Of a DNA stretch of 62,021 bases, positions 26,035-34,165 are shown piece by piece (within the stretch, counting starts at the first letter, position 1; each line of letters begins with the position of its first letter). The notes below the pieces were generated by a model. That model saw only the letters and a list, made by a program, of their open reading frames with translations. It had not been told where the DNA came from and did no database searches. This stretch comes from an uncultured Bacteroidales bacterium (GTDB taxonomy: Bacteria > Bacteroidota > Bacteroidia > Bacteroidales > JAUNSR01): contig CAMTON010000009.1 of the NCBI GenBank assembly GCA_947074105.1, forward strand, positions 1 to 62,021. Direction: 5' to 3'. Both the position numbers and the translations under genes were made by a program.

Positions 26035-27078
26035 TCAGATCTGACGTCTGATTTTGCCTGTAGGAGTCAGCTCAAAGCAAGACTTATACACTATTTTACG
26101 GGGCTTTTCGTATTTATTTACTACAGATTCTATTTCTGAAAGAATTCTACTTTCCTCATTAATTTCAGGTTTATCACATTCAAGGACAAGAGCTACAGCT
26201 TCACCTAACAGCTCATGATCGAATTTTGTTATGAAAAAAGGAATATTAATAAGATCTTTGATTTTATCCTCTATTGTTTCAGGATACAGTTTTACTCCTC
26301 CACTGTTAATGACATTATCGAATCTTCCCTTCCATATAAACGTTGTACTATCATTAAGTTTCACAACATCATTAGTTATTATTTCTTTTTCAGGAAGATA
26401 TTCGTTCTTTATAATCAGGCATTCTCTTTCATCTGTATCAAATATTATACCGGGCAGAGCTTGGAAAGCTGTAAATTCTGCTGATATTTTCTTTAAAGCC
26501 ACATGAGATGCTGTTTCAGTCATTCCATAAGTAGAATAACATTCTACTGAAGTTTCAAGAAGAAGACTTTCCAGCTCAGAATCCACCTTGCCGCCACCTA
26601 TAATAAGAGTTTTTATATTATTAAAATACTGTTTTCCTGACCTTTTTATTGTTGTTAATGCCTGATACGGAACTAATGCACAAAAATCATATTCCTTATT
26701 CAGATATGGCGTAATATCTGAAACAGGTTCTTCCGCACAAAGATTCAGATTTCCGGCAATAGCACGGATAATCATCATTTTACCCGCAATATATTGAGGA
26801 GACATCACAAGCAATATATTTGCATTCTGCTTTAATCCGAAGAATTTAAGTGTTGCTTCAGCCGAGGCAAGCATACTGCTTTTAGGAAGTTCTATTGTTT
26901 TTGGTTCTCCTGTAGAACCTGAAGTGTTTACTTTTACATATAATGAATCATCCCACCATATTTTCAGAAATTCTATTACAGATACAACTATCGGTGTAAA
27001 GGAAACTGTTTCTGAAATATTTATTTTCCTGATATATTCTTTTGTATATAATTCCCCGTTAATTCTGATATTATCCAT
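26035..27078 (-). CDS. menE: O-succinylbenzoate-CoA ligase, short form
   Basis: A 347-residue AMP-forming acyl-CoA ligase. The adenylate-binding P-loop TSGSTGEPKT lies at 52-61, the A5 motif is CYSTYGMTETASH, the hinge region is WKGRFDNVINSGGVKLYPE, and the C-terminal catalytic Lys is in LTPTGKIRR. It is shorter than typical 450-500-residue MenE proteins because the N-terminal part before the P-loop is reduced, which matches short Bacteroidetes MenE. The role would be menaquinone synthesis, activating o-succinylbenzoate. No other men gene is nearby; it follows a lipoprotein gene by 3 bases. Confidence 0.8.
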   Translation of the reverse strand: MDNIRINGELYTKEYIRKINISETVSFTPIVVSVIEFLKIWWDDSLYVKVNTSGSTGEPKTIELPKSSMLASAEATLKFFGLKQNANILLVMSPQYIAGKMMIIRAIAGNLNLCAEEPVSDITPYLNKEYDFCALVPYQALTTIKRSGKQYFNNIKTLIIGGGKVDSELESLLLETSVECYSTYGMTETASHVALKKISAEFTAFQALPGIIFDTDERECLIIKNEYLPEKEIITNDVVKLNDSTTFIWKGRFDNVINSGGVKLYPETIEDKIKDLINIPFFITKFDHELLGEAVALVLECDKPEINEESRILSEIESVVNKYEKPRKIVYKSCFELTPTGKIRRQI

Positions 27079-27081
27079 TTC

Positions 27082-28080
27082 TTATAAAAGACTTTTTTCT
27101 TTTCTGCTTTTCAATATCTTAAGATAATCTTCAAAATAAACAACAGAGATACTCTCTCTCGTTGTATCTGTATTTATACATTTTTGAATCATATCAATTG
27201 CTCCTTCCAGATCACCACGTTCTTCTGCCAGTAAAGCTCTGTTATAACATGCAATCTGTTTTACCTTATTGCTTTTGGTATTATTAAAAGCATAGTCAAG
27301 CATTATATCACAGCCTATTTTATCTCCTTTTATATAAAGGTCAAGAGCTTCCCGAAGAGAAGGATCACTGTTACGAATAAATGCTCTTTCTTCCTGTGTT
27401 ATATAAGGAAGCCATTTCAAAACATTATTCTCTGCATTTATATAAGCTGCATCATATATACAATCATTAAAATCAGGCAGAAATTTATAAGCCTCGACAT
27501 TCTTATAATTCATATATTTTTCCCATTTAAGCGTATCTGTCTTTGTTGTTTTCCAGACAGGTTGGTTATTCGGATAATTATATAAACTTAAATCCGCTTT
27601 TATAATCATCTGATGAACTGCAAACGGAAAAGAATTATATGTTTTTGTGATTATAGACATATGCTGAAGACGATCTAACGAAAGAATCCATTCTGCTCCG
27701 GATTCATGATGTATAGTATCCAGCTGAGATGAAGAAAGAAGTTTTCTAGGAGAATCATTATCTCCTTTTTGCGGTATATTATAAATAGAAACATCGTTCA
27801 TATAATTGCTGTTCTGAATCTTCTCAGCAAGAATATTAAGATATTTTTCATTTATATCTTCCCTTTCATAGGGAATCGTAGTCAGTATAGTATCATTAAA
27901 TGTAAATATCGAACTATCTGCCTTTTGCTCATGTGAATTATTTACAAGAATAAGATCCGTGTATAGTATAGGAAATGGTTCCACAGGTAGATTCTCCACT
28001 CCTAACTGAATATATGAGACTCCCGAACAACCGGAAAGAATTATAGTCAGAATAATGCCTATCAGATATTTTTTGTCCAT
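27082..28080 (-). CDS. Lipoprotein with C-terminal TPR-like region
   Basis: A 332-residue lipoprotein: the signal peptide ends in LSGCSG with the lipid-bearing Cys near residue 18. The middle part includes SQLDTIHHESGAEWILSLDRL, as in DUF6340-type Bacteroidetes proteins. The last 90 residues (ALDLYIKGDKIGCDIMLDYAF and KQIACYNRALLAEERGDLEGAIDMIQKCI) look like TPR helices. It is 3 bases before menE, so the two are cotranscribed. There is no obvious functional tie; the function is unknown. Confidence 0.7.
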   Translation of the reverse strand: MDKKYLIGIILTIILSGCSGVSYIQLGVENLPVEPFPILYTDLILVNNSHEQKADSSIFTFNDTILTTIPYEREDINEKYLNILAEKIQNSNYMNDVSIYNIPQKGDNDSPRKLLSSSQLDTIHHESGAEWILSLDRLQHMSIITKTYNSFPFAVHQMIIKADLSLYNYPNNQPVWKTTKTDTLKWEKYMNYKNVEAYKFLPDFNDCIYDAAYINAENNVLKWLPYITQEERAFIRNSDPSLREALDLYIKGDKIGCDIMLDYAFNNTKSNKVKQIACYNRALLAEERGDLEGAIDMIQKCINTDTTRESISVVYFEDYLKILKSRKEKSLL

Positions 28081-28156
28081 AATATTACTGTTTATTTATA
28101 ATTATGAATATAACATTTTAAATGAGAAAAATATTAATTATAAAGATTATAATCCG

Positions 28157-28543
28157 TTAAATGACAACTTTAAATGTTTTTCTGGCAATCTCTTTATCAT
28201 CCATATAAGAAATTAAAGTCCATAAACCAACTTTGTCATTAACCGGATTCCATATAGTATCTCCCAGAAAAAAAGAATAATCATTTGAATTAATAAAATA
28301 CGAACCCACAAAATCCGGTGCTGTTTCACCATTCTTATCAGGAAAATCAGGATGCTTAATTATAAAATCTATCACCTTTCCTTTTGCTCCTTTTATATGA
28401 AGAATATATCCGAATTCTATATCCAGTTCACAAGGAATAGTATCTGAGAATTTTTTAATCTTAGGAAGGACTTTGGTATTTCTGTCCCACTGAGTATATA
28501 TCCCCCAGCTTTTCATTGTAACTTCAATTTTCTTTTTTGCCAT
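28157..28543 (-). CDS. DUF3859-like small protein
   Basis: A 128-residue protein, probably cytoplasmic since no signal peptide is present. It starts MAKKKIEVTMKSWGIYTQW and is mostly beta-strand in pattern, with an FGYILHIKGAKGKVIDFIIKHP segment and a final strand after GLWTLISY. This resembles DUF3859 proteins, which have no assigned function. It is monocistronic and diverges from the ion-channel gene; an inverted repeat lies between the two. Confidence 0.6.
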   Translation of the reverse strand: MAKKKIEVTMKSWGIYTQWDRNTKVLPKIKKFSDTIPCELDIEFGYILHIKGAKGKVIDFIIKHPDFPDKNGETAPDFVGSYFINSNDYSFFLGDTIWNPVNDKVGLWTLISYMDDKEIARKTFKVVI

Positions 28544-28643
28544 AGTGCAAATTTAAATATTATATATCACATTTTTAAGAAGAATCTTTATAGCAATCAA
28601 TTAAATGAATCTTATCAGTTAAAATTCAAATTTACTAATCCTG

Positions 28644-28678
28644 TTTACAATTGCACAAAGTCAGTCTACAATTGTAAA
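28644..28678. promoter_or_regulatory. Inverted repeat between divergent DUF3859 and channel genes
   Basis: Perfect 10-base arms TTTACAATTG (28644-28653) and CAATTGTAAA (28669-28678) with 15 bases between, giving a centre-to-centre distance of 25 bases. That fits a dimeric regulator contacting one DNA face, or two sites. The two divergent genes start about 100 and 86 bases away. Confidence 0.4.
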
Positions 28679-28763
28679 TTATATTTAGTATTAGTTTTTC
28701 TTTTTAAAATCATATCAAAAACAAAAGAGTAATATCTCACGTTTATTAATAAAATATCTATAA

Positions 28764-29495
28764 ATGATTACTCCTGTTACAAAATCAGAATATCAAAAAA
28801 AATTAATTGCTAAGATTCTTAATATAATAGTTTTGATTTGCAGTATTGGGATTTTCGCTCTTCTTTCTATTGAAATTCTTCAGGGAGAACTAGGTACTCC
28901 CAAAAAACTATATTCTGCTATTCAGCTAATTATATGCATAATTTTTTTGATTGATTTTTTTTATCTTTTATATCTGAGCAAAGACAGAAGAAAATATATT
29001 TTTTACCACTGTCTTTTCCTTCTTGTTTCAATACCCTACCTGAATATAATTGAATGGCTTCATATAGATATATCCGCATTCTACAGAATCATATTGAAAT
29101 CAATATTGCTTATTCGCGCCGGTTACGGACTTGTCATAATGATAACATGGTTTACAAAAAGCACGATGACTAATCTTCTTTTCTCTTATACGATTATTCT
29201 TCTTGCCACTGCCTATTTTGGAAGTCTTGCATTTTACGCTATTGAAAAAGATCTTAACCCCGGAGTGAAGAACTTTGGAGACTCGATATGGTGGGCCTGT
29301 ATGGACGTAACTACTGTAGGTTGCGCAATAGAACCTACGACAACAGAAGGTCGTATTCTGGCAGTAATTCTTGCTGTTCTGGGTATGAGTATGTTTCCTA
29401 TTCTTACAGCTTATATTACAAATATCTTTCAATACCGCTTCAGCAAAAATCCGTCAGGACAGTCACAGCCCGACAACAATTCACAAAGTCAGTAA
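28764..29495 (+). CDS. Voltage-gated-like ion channel with atypical selectivity filter
   Basis: A 243-residue membrane protein with about six hydrophobic segments: residues 17-37, 52-72, 79-95, 105-125, 135-160 and 194-216. A pore loop reads DSIWWACMDVTTVGCAIEP (174-192). In potassium channels the equivalent is TTVGYGDxxP, so the GYG filter is replaced by GCA and the Asp by Glu further on. The last helix (LAVILAVLGMSMFPILTAYITN) matches an inner pore helix. Bacteroidetes proteins of this kind are usually annotated as ion transporters; the ion selected is not predictable. The C-terminal tail is polar and glutamine-rich. Confidence 0.75.
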   Translation: MITPVTKSEYQKKLIAKILNIIVLICSIGIFALLSIEILQGELGTPKKLYSAIQLIICIIFLIDFFYLLYLSKDRRKYIFYHCLFLLVSIPYLNIIEWLHIDISAFYRIILKSILLIRAGYGLVIMITWFTKSTMTNLLFSYTIILLATAYFGSLAFYAIEKDLNPGVKNFGDSIWWACMDVTTVGCAIEPTTTEGRILAVILAVLGMSMFPILTAYITNIFQYRFSKNPSGQSQPDNNSQSQ

Positions 29496-29726
29496 TTTAT
29501 AACGATAATATTGTCTTATAAATTTATACCCCTTATGTCAAAAATTACATTTATATTAATTTATCAGCCTGACATTTCAACGTCAGTTCTATCCTGATTA
29601 TCAAAGAAACTATATAATTTCGACGAAAAACTCCCAAACAAAAAGAGATTGTTTCTTTAATTTGAAACAATCTCTTTTAACCATTTATGGCATTATACAA
29701 AATCAATAATATGAAAGTTTTTTTAA
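29496..29726. other. Intergenic stretch after the channel gene
   Basis: Holds a bidirectional terminator at 29641-29678 and otherwise AT-rich sequence without a recognised gene. The adjacent 29727-29799 may be coding on the minus strand if the lipoprotein frame is shifted. Confidence 0.45.
29641..29678. terminator. Bidirectional terminator
   Basis: A perfect 15-base inverted repeat (29641-29655 and 29664-29678) with A and T runs on both flanks. It lies about 145 bases after the channel gene and about 120 after the small lipoprotein gene on the other strand. Confidence 0.8.
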
Positions 29727-29799
29727 TTAATCCTCTGAAACTCCACGTTCGGAAATTGTCTCACCGTTAGACTTAGGAGTCTTAGTGGAATATTCGGAT

Positions 29800-30048
29800 T
29801 TATTTATTTTTTTTTTTCGAACCATTGGTTTGATTCTCAGGTGTGGCGATTATTACTTCTGATGTATCAGTTACTGAAACCTGAGCGGAGTCAGGAGATA
29901 TCGAATCTACATTAACTGTACCGTAATCAATCACAATAGTATCCGCATTAGCCGGGGTTTGAGCATTTTCATTTGCGTCTTTCTTTTTTCCGGAACAGGC
30001 ATACAGAAAACTAAATGCCACTAATATAACAAAAGCCAGTTTTTTCAT
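29800..30048 (-). CDS. Small lipoprotein ending in an A11 tract
   Basis: An 82-residue lipoprotein with signal peptide MKKLAFVILVAFSFLYACSG; the Cys in YACSG is the lipidation site. The mature part is Asn-, Asp- and Thr-rich without motif. The frame ends directly after eleven A residues (29807-29817, seen as T on the plus strand) with KKKNK and a stop. Loss of one A would open 24 further codons ending at 29727, encoding a charged tail that looks protein-like. The real 3' end may therefore be 29727, through a sequencing error, slippage or phase variation. Confidence 0.6.
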   Translation of the reverse strand: MKKLAFVILVAFSFLYACSGKKKDANENAQTPANADTIVIDYGTVNVDSISPDSAQVSVTDTSEVIIATPENQTNGSKKKNK

Positions 30049-30281
30049 TGTAATAAATAAATTTATTATTAAACATTCTTATCAATATGAAATCAATTCT
30101 TTCGTTCATATAAGGCTTTAAGTATATCTTTTATATCAACAATTGAACAAAAGAAGTTTCTGTTTACTATAATTAAACAACAGGGAAATAAAAAAGTTTG
30201 TTTTAGTTTTCAATTTAGAAAATAACACATAAAACAGACTAATAATATTTATGAACATACTCCTTCTCTCACATTTTTATT

Positions 30282-30716
30282 CTAAACTTTTATCCCTAGT
30301 TCTATAAATTTATTGTATGTATTCTTCATAGCTCCTTTTATCGCATTAATAGTATCTTCAGAAATCCCTTTTTCCGCCAGAGCCGCGTCAAGAGCCTTTG
30401 CATAGTCTCTTTTATATTTTTTGTTAATCTCGTTCCAGTTTATTTTCTCCAGATAAGGTAACAGATTTTCAGGAACAGGAATAAGGTGCTGAACCATAAG
30501 AACTGCCAGAACCGGATAACCCGGATATCTTGCAAATTTTGTAGCACTATCATTAGATCTGTAATAATTGCCTTTAACGGTAACTTTATATTCTTTTTCA
30601 CCATTTGAAGAAGAAACCATAAAGACATCCATGTCAGTCTGCTTTATTCTTTTATCGGCAATTACACTGTATGCTTCAGCTATTTTCTCAATTGGCGGCA
30701 ATTTCTTTTCTTCCAT
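30282..30716 (-). CDS. Hypothetical conserved-looking protein
   Basis: A 144-residue soluble protein I do not recognise. It has no signal peptide. The first half has a beta-rich stretch (MDVFMVSSSNGEKEYKVTV and GNYYRSNDSATKFARYPGYP), and the second half is helical and lysine-rich (KINWNEINKKYKRDYAKALD). The codon use is ordinary and the reading frame clean. It is alone on the minus strand between two intergenic stretches, so context gives no hint. Confidence 0.6.
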   Translation of the reverse strand: MEEKKLPPIEKIAEAYSVIADKRIKQTDMDVFMVSSSNGEKEYKVTVKGNYYRSNDSATKFARYPGYPVLAVLMVQHLIPVPENLLPYLEKINWNEINKKYKRDYAKALDAALAEKGISEDTINAIKGAMKNTYNKFIELGIKV

Positions 30717-31027
30717 AATATTGTTGTTGATATAGTTATTACTTATGGATTTTATCAGAAAAACATAATAGAATATTACGTAGTTCTTTAATTATGAAAA
30801 ATTCTTTTATCATCTGTTCTCCGCACCGTTACGTCTCTGTCAAAAAGATAAAACAAACTATGTAAACTCTAAGATTCTCTTAAAAACCGAAGCCATTACC
30901 GGAATATCTCAGATTAATCATCGAATTCCCGGGAAATATGGAGATTTATATCTGACAATCACTTGTAAACGAAAAAAGTCTGCCATAACATCAGTTATAG
31001 CAGACTTTTTATTATATCATATAAAGA
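30717..31027. other. Intergenic stretch with terminator of the carboxylase pair
   Basis: No coding region. A terminator lies at 30973-31010. A segment around 30895-30950 is richer in G and C, contains the palindrome TTCCCGGGAA, and shares a short motif with the GC-rich segment near 12815. Confidence 0.45.
30973..31010. terminator. Terminator of the biotin carrier/carboxyltransferase operon
   Basis: A 17-base inverted repeat with one mismatch (30973-30989 and 30994-31010), flanked by A and T runs. It lies 18 bases after the carrier stop codon on the minus strand. Confidence 0.82.
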
Positions 31028-31360
31028 TTACTTGTTTGGTTCTATATAAACCATCAAAGTATCTTTCTTGATCTTATCACCTTCAGCAACATCAATTTTC
31101 TTAACGACACCATCTACAGGAGATAAAATTCTGTTTTTCATCTTCATAGCTTCATGAATCAAAAGTACATCGCCTTTTTTCACTTCCTGACCTTCAATAA
31201 CAAAAATCTTGTCAACAGTTCCCGGCAAAAAAGATTTAACCTCTCCTTTAACAGGGTTAACCCAAAACTTACGATGCTTGAATTTATCAGTCAGAGTCGT
31301 ATTGTAATATCTTGCAAGAATTACAAACGGAACCAATTCTTTTTCTTCTGTATTTTCCAT
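31028..31360 (-). CDS. Biotin carboxyl carrier protein
   Basis: A 110-residue biotinyl domain protein. The biotinylation site is Lys73 in HEAMKMKN, framed by the typical hairpin halves PGTVDKIFVIEGQEVKKGDV and SPVDGVVKKIDVAEGDKIKK. The N-terminal 45 residues (about 1-45) are linker-like. It follows the carboxyltransferase gene by 20 bases and should carry CO2 or biotin-bound carboxyl groups for it. No biotin carboxylase lies alongside. Confidence 0.88.
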   Translation of the reverse strand: MENTEEKELVPFVILARYYNTTLTDKFKHRKFWVNPVKGEVKSFLPGTVDKIFVIEGQEVKKGDVLLIHEAMKMKNRILSPVDGVVKKIDVAEGDKIKKDTLMVYIEPNK

Positions 31361-31380
31361 TGCTTTAAACTTATTAAATT

Positions 31381-32928
31381 TTAGAAAGGAGGCAATCCGT
31401 GTTTTTTAGCCGGACGCATTTCTTCTTTATTATCTGATAAAGCTAAAGCATGAAGGATATACGATCTCGTTTCCCCCGGATTAATAACAGTATCAATAAA
31501 TCCTTTAGAAGCTGCGACATAAGGATTAGCGAATTTATCGATATATTCCTGCACCTTCTGTTCTCTCATCGCCTGAGGATCTTCTGCTTCCTTGATTTCT
31601 TTTGCGAAGATAATATTAGCAGCACCTTCAGGTCCCATTACAGCAATTTCGGCAGTTGGCCACGCAAATACGAAATCTGCGCCAAGATGACGTGAATTCA
31701 TAGCTATATAACCACCACCATAAGCTTTACGAAGAATAACCGTAATCTTAGGAACTGTAGCTTCAGAATATGCATAAAGCATTTTCGCCCCGTGACGAAT
31801 TACACCCGCATGCTCCTGATCCACTCCCGGAAGATAACCAGGCATATCCTCAAGTGTTACAATAGGAATATTGAACGAATCACAATATCTTATAAATCTT
31901 GCTGCTTTACATGCTGAATCTATATCAAGTACACCGGCAAGGACCATTGGCTGATTTGCAACAAACCCCACAGTTTTTCCACCCATTCTACCAAAGCCGA
32001 TAACGATATTGGCAGCCCACATTTCCTGAACTTCAAAGAAGTCAGAATTATCAGCAATGGAACGTATTATTTCTCTTACATCATAAGGCTGATGAGGGTC
32101 AGAAGGAATTATAGATTCAAGAGGAGTCTGCTGTTTTGGTTCTGAAGACGGTATATCCTTAGCTTTTTCAGTATTACTTGCAGGAATAAGAGAAATCAGA
32201 TTCTTAATCTGCTGAAAACACTCGAATTCGCTTTTTGCAAAGAAATGGGCATTACCTGTTGTCTGTGCCTGTACTTTTGCACCTCCAAGATCCTCCTGAG
32301 AAATCTCCTCTCCCAATACTGTTTTGATAACGTTAGGACCTGTGATAAACATCTTAGAAATCTGATCAACTACAAAAACGAAATCTGTTAAAGCAGGAGA
32401 GTATACTGCACCTCCGGCACATGGCCCAAGTATTACTGAAATCTGAGGAATAACCCCCGAAGCGATAGTATTTCGGTAAAATATTTCACCGTAACCGGCC
32501 AAAGCTCCTACTCCTTCCTGAATACGCGCACCTCCTGAGTCATTAATACCGATTATAGGCATTCTCAATTTAAGAGCATGATCCATAATCTTGGTAATTT
32601 TACGTGCGTGAGCAAGACCCAAAGATCCTCCTGCTACAGTAAAGTCCTGTGCATAAATACAGACAGGCTGACCTGAAATTGTACCTGTACCGGTGATAAC
32701 TCCGTCACCCGGAAGTTTTTTCTTTTCCATTCCGAAATCATGGCTGTCATGCTGAACGAAAAGATCATATTCATGAAAAGAATTTTCATCTAATAGTGCA
32801 AGAATACGGTTTCTTGCAGTTAATTTACCTGATGCTTCTTGTTTTGAAATCGCAGCCTCTCCACCACCTTTATGGAGTTGCTCGATTTTTTCATTCAAAT
32901 CAAGAATCTTACTTGTGATTGAACTCAT
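31381..32928 (-). CDS. Acyl-CoA carboxyltransferase (propionyl-CoA carboxylase beta / methylmalonyl-CoA decarboxylase alpha)
   Basis: A 515-residue carboxyltransferase with the two crotonase-like halves: the N-terminal GGSLGLAHARKITKIMDHAL and GINDSGGARIQEGVGALAGYGEIFYRN, and the C-terminal DMPGYLPGVDQEHAGVIRHGAKMLYAYSEA with KITVILRKAYGGGYIAMNS. It transfers the carboxyl group between biotin and propionyl/methylmalonyl-CoA. With only a carrier protein beside it, it could belong to a methylmalonyl-CoA decarboxylase in propionate fermentation or to a propionyl-CoA carboxylase with its biotin carboxylase elsewhere. The two cannot be told apart here. Confidence 0.88.
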   Translation of the reverse strand: MSSITSKILDLNEKIEQLHKGGGEAAISKQEASGKLTARNRILALLDENSFHEYDLFVQHDSHDFGMEKKKLPGDGVITGTGTISGQPVCIYAQDFTVAGGSLGLAHARKITKIMDHALKLRMPIIGINDSGGARIQEGVGALAGYGEIFYRNTIASGVIPQISVILGPCAGGAVYSPALTDFVFVVDQISKMFITGPNVIKTVLGEEISQEDLGGAKVQAQTTGNAHFFAKSEFECFQQIKNLISLIPASNTEKAKDIPSSEPKQQTPLESIIPSDPHQPYDVREIIRSIADNSDFFEVQEMWAANIVIGFGRMGGKTVGFVANQPMVLAGVLDIDSACKAARFIRYCDSFNIPIVTLEDMPGYLPGVDQEHAGVIRHGAKMLYAYSEATVPKITVILRKAYGGGYIAMNSRHLGADFVFAWPTAEIAVMGPEGAANIIFAKEIKEAEDPQAMREQKVQEYIDKFANPYVAASKGFIDTVINPGETRSYILHALALSDNKEEMRPAKKHGLPPF

Positions 32929-32977
32929 TTTTTTGTAGTTTTTGATTTAAGATTTTACATCAATAAAACAAAGGGAA

Positions 32978-33535
32978 TTACTTTGAAAGTAATTTAGTTC
33001 TGTAAGAACATCTTACTTTCCCCTTAATTATATTATTTAGTTTAGACTTTATAAGCTGTTTTCTGATTGGCGAAATATGATCTATAAACATCTTTCCTTC
33101 AAGATGATCATATTCGTGTTGCACAATTCTTGCAGCGAAGCCCGTTAACACCTCTTCCTGAGGCTCCATCTTCTCATCCAGATATTTTATTTTTATCTGC
33201 GATGGACGCTGTACCGATTCATGTATTCCCGGAAGACTAAGACATCCCTCTTCTGTTGAACTCTTTTCTCCTCCAAATTCTGTTATCTCCGGATTAATAA
33301 GAATCTTTTTAAAGTCCTTACATTCCGGAAAATCCTCACCCATAGGACTTCCGTCTATGACTATAAGTTTGATTGACAATCCTATCTGAGGCGCTGCAAG
33401 ACCAACCCCGTCAGAAGCGTACATCGTTTCAAACATATTTTTAATTAAAGTATCCAACTCCGGATAATTGCTATCCAGTTCCTGAGCCTGTTTTCTTAAT
33501 ACAGGCTGTCCATATAAATATACCGGTAATATCAT
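32978..33535 (-). CDS. def: Peptide deformylase
   Basis: A 185-residue peptide deformylase, removing the N-formyl group from new proteins. All three family motifs are present: [10 protein letters not shown] (43-52), EEGCLSLPG with the metal-binding Cys, and QHEYDHLEG with two His ligands and the catalytic Glu. The Ile/Val profile and length fit type 1 enzymes. It lies 10 bases after ruvX and 49 bases before the carboxyltransferase gene on the same strand. Confidence 0.96.
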   Translation of the reverse strand: MILPVYLYGQPVLRKQAQELDSNYPELDTLIKNMFETMYASDGVGLAAPQIGLSIKLIVIDGSPMGEDFPECKDFKKILINPEITEFGGEKSSTEEGCLSLPGIHESVQRPSQIKIKYLDEKMEPQEEVLTGFAARIVQHEYDHLEGKMFIDHISPIRKQLIKSKLNNIIKGKVRCSYRTKLLSK

Positions 33536-33545
33536 ATCTGATTTT

Positions 33546-33959
33546 CTATTTCTTACTCTCTAAATAACCCTGAAGGATTATAGTTGCGCTGATTTCATCA
33601 ACAAGTTCTTTATTCTGTCTGTCTTTTTTTTTCAGTCCCCCCGCTATCATTGCCTGATGAGCCATTACAGATGTAAATCTTTCATCGTAACGTTCGATCT
33701 TCAGATGCGGCATTTTCTTTGTCAGAGTATTAATAAACTGCGAAATATATCGCTCATTTTCTGAAAGTTCATTATTAGTCTGTTTTGGTAAACCGATAAC
33801 AATCAATTCAACAGACTCTCTGCCTGTATAATCTTCAATAAACTTAAGAAGATCGTGTGTTCTGACTGTCGTCAATCCCGTAGCAATAATTTTCAAAGGA
33901 TCCGTTACGGCTACACCTGTCCTCTTACGTCCATAATCGAGAGATAAAATTCGTCCCAT
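33546..33959 (-). CDS. ruvX: RuvX/YqgF Holliday-junction resolvase-like protein
   Basis: A 137-residue YqgF-family protein with an RNase H-like fold. It begins [20 protein letters not shown], with the first acidic residue in LDYG, and includes [26 protein letters not shown] and a C-terminal [13 protein letters not shown], which carries the last acidic residues. Members process the 5' end of pre-16S rRNA and may resolve Holliday junctions. I chose ATG 33959, because a longer frame to 34022 adds 21 residues outside the fold. It is cotranscribed with def. Confidence 0.92.
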   Translation of the reverse strand: MGRILSLDYGRKRTGVAVTDPLKIIATGLTTVRTHDLLKFIEDYTGRESVELIVIGLPKQTNNELSENERYISQFINTLTKKMPHLKIERYDERFTSVMAHQAMIAGGLKKKDRQNKELVDEISATIILQGYLESKK

Positions 33960-34165
33960 AGGCGACAAAGATATATAATTATAATTAATTGTAAACTTTT
34001 TTTGAGATTTGCATAAAATCAAAACAATTATCCAATCAATATCATATTGATATAATATTGTATCAGGATAATTGTTTTAATAATTTATTTATTTAATGTT
34101 GTTTCATTATACTCTGTTTTCTTTAAACTAAGGACTCAAAATATTCATATTGCTTTTAACGAATA

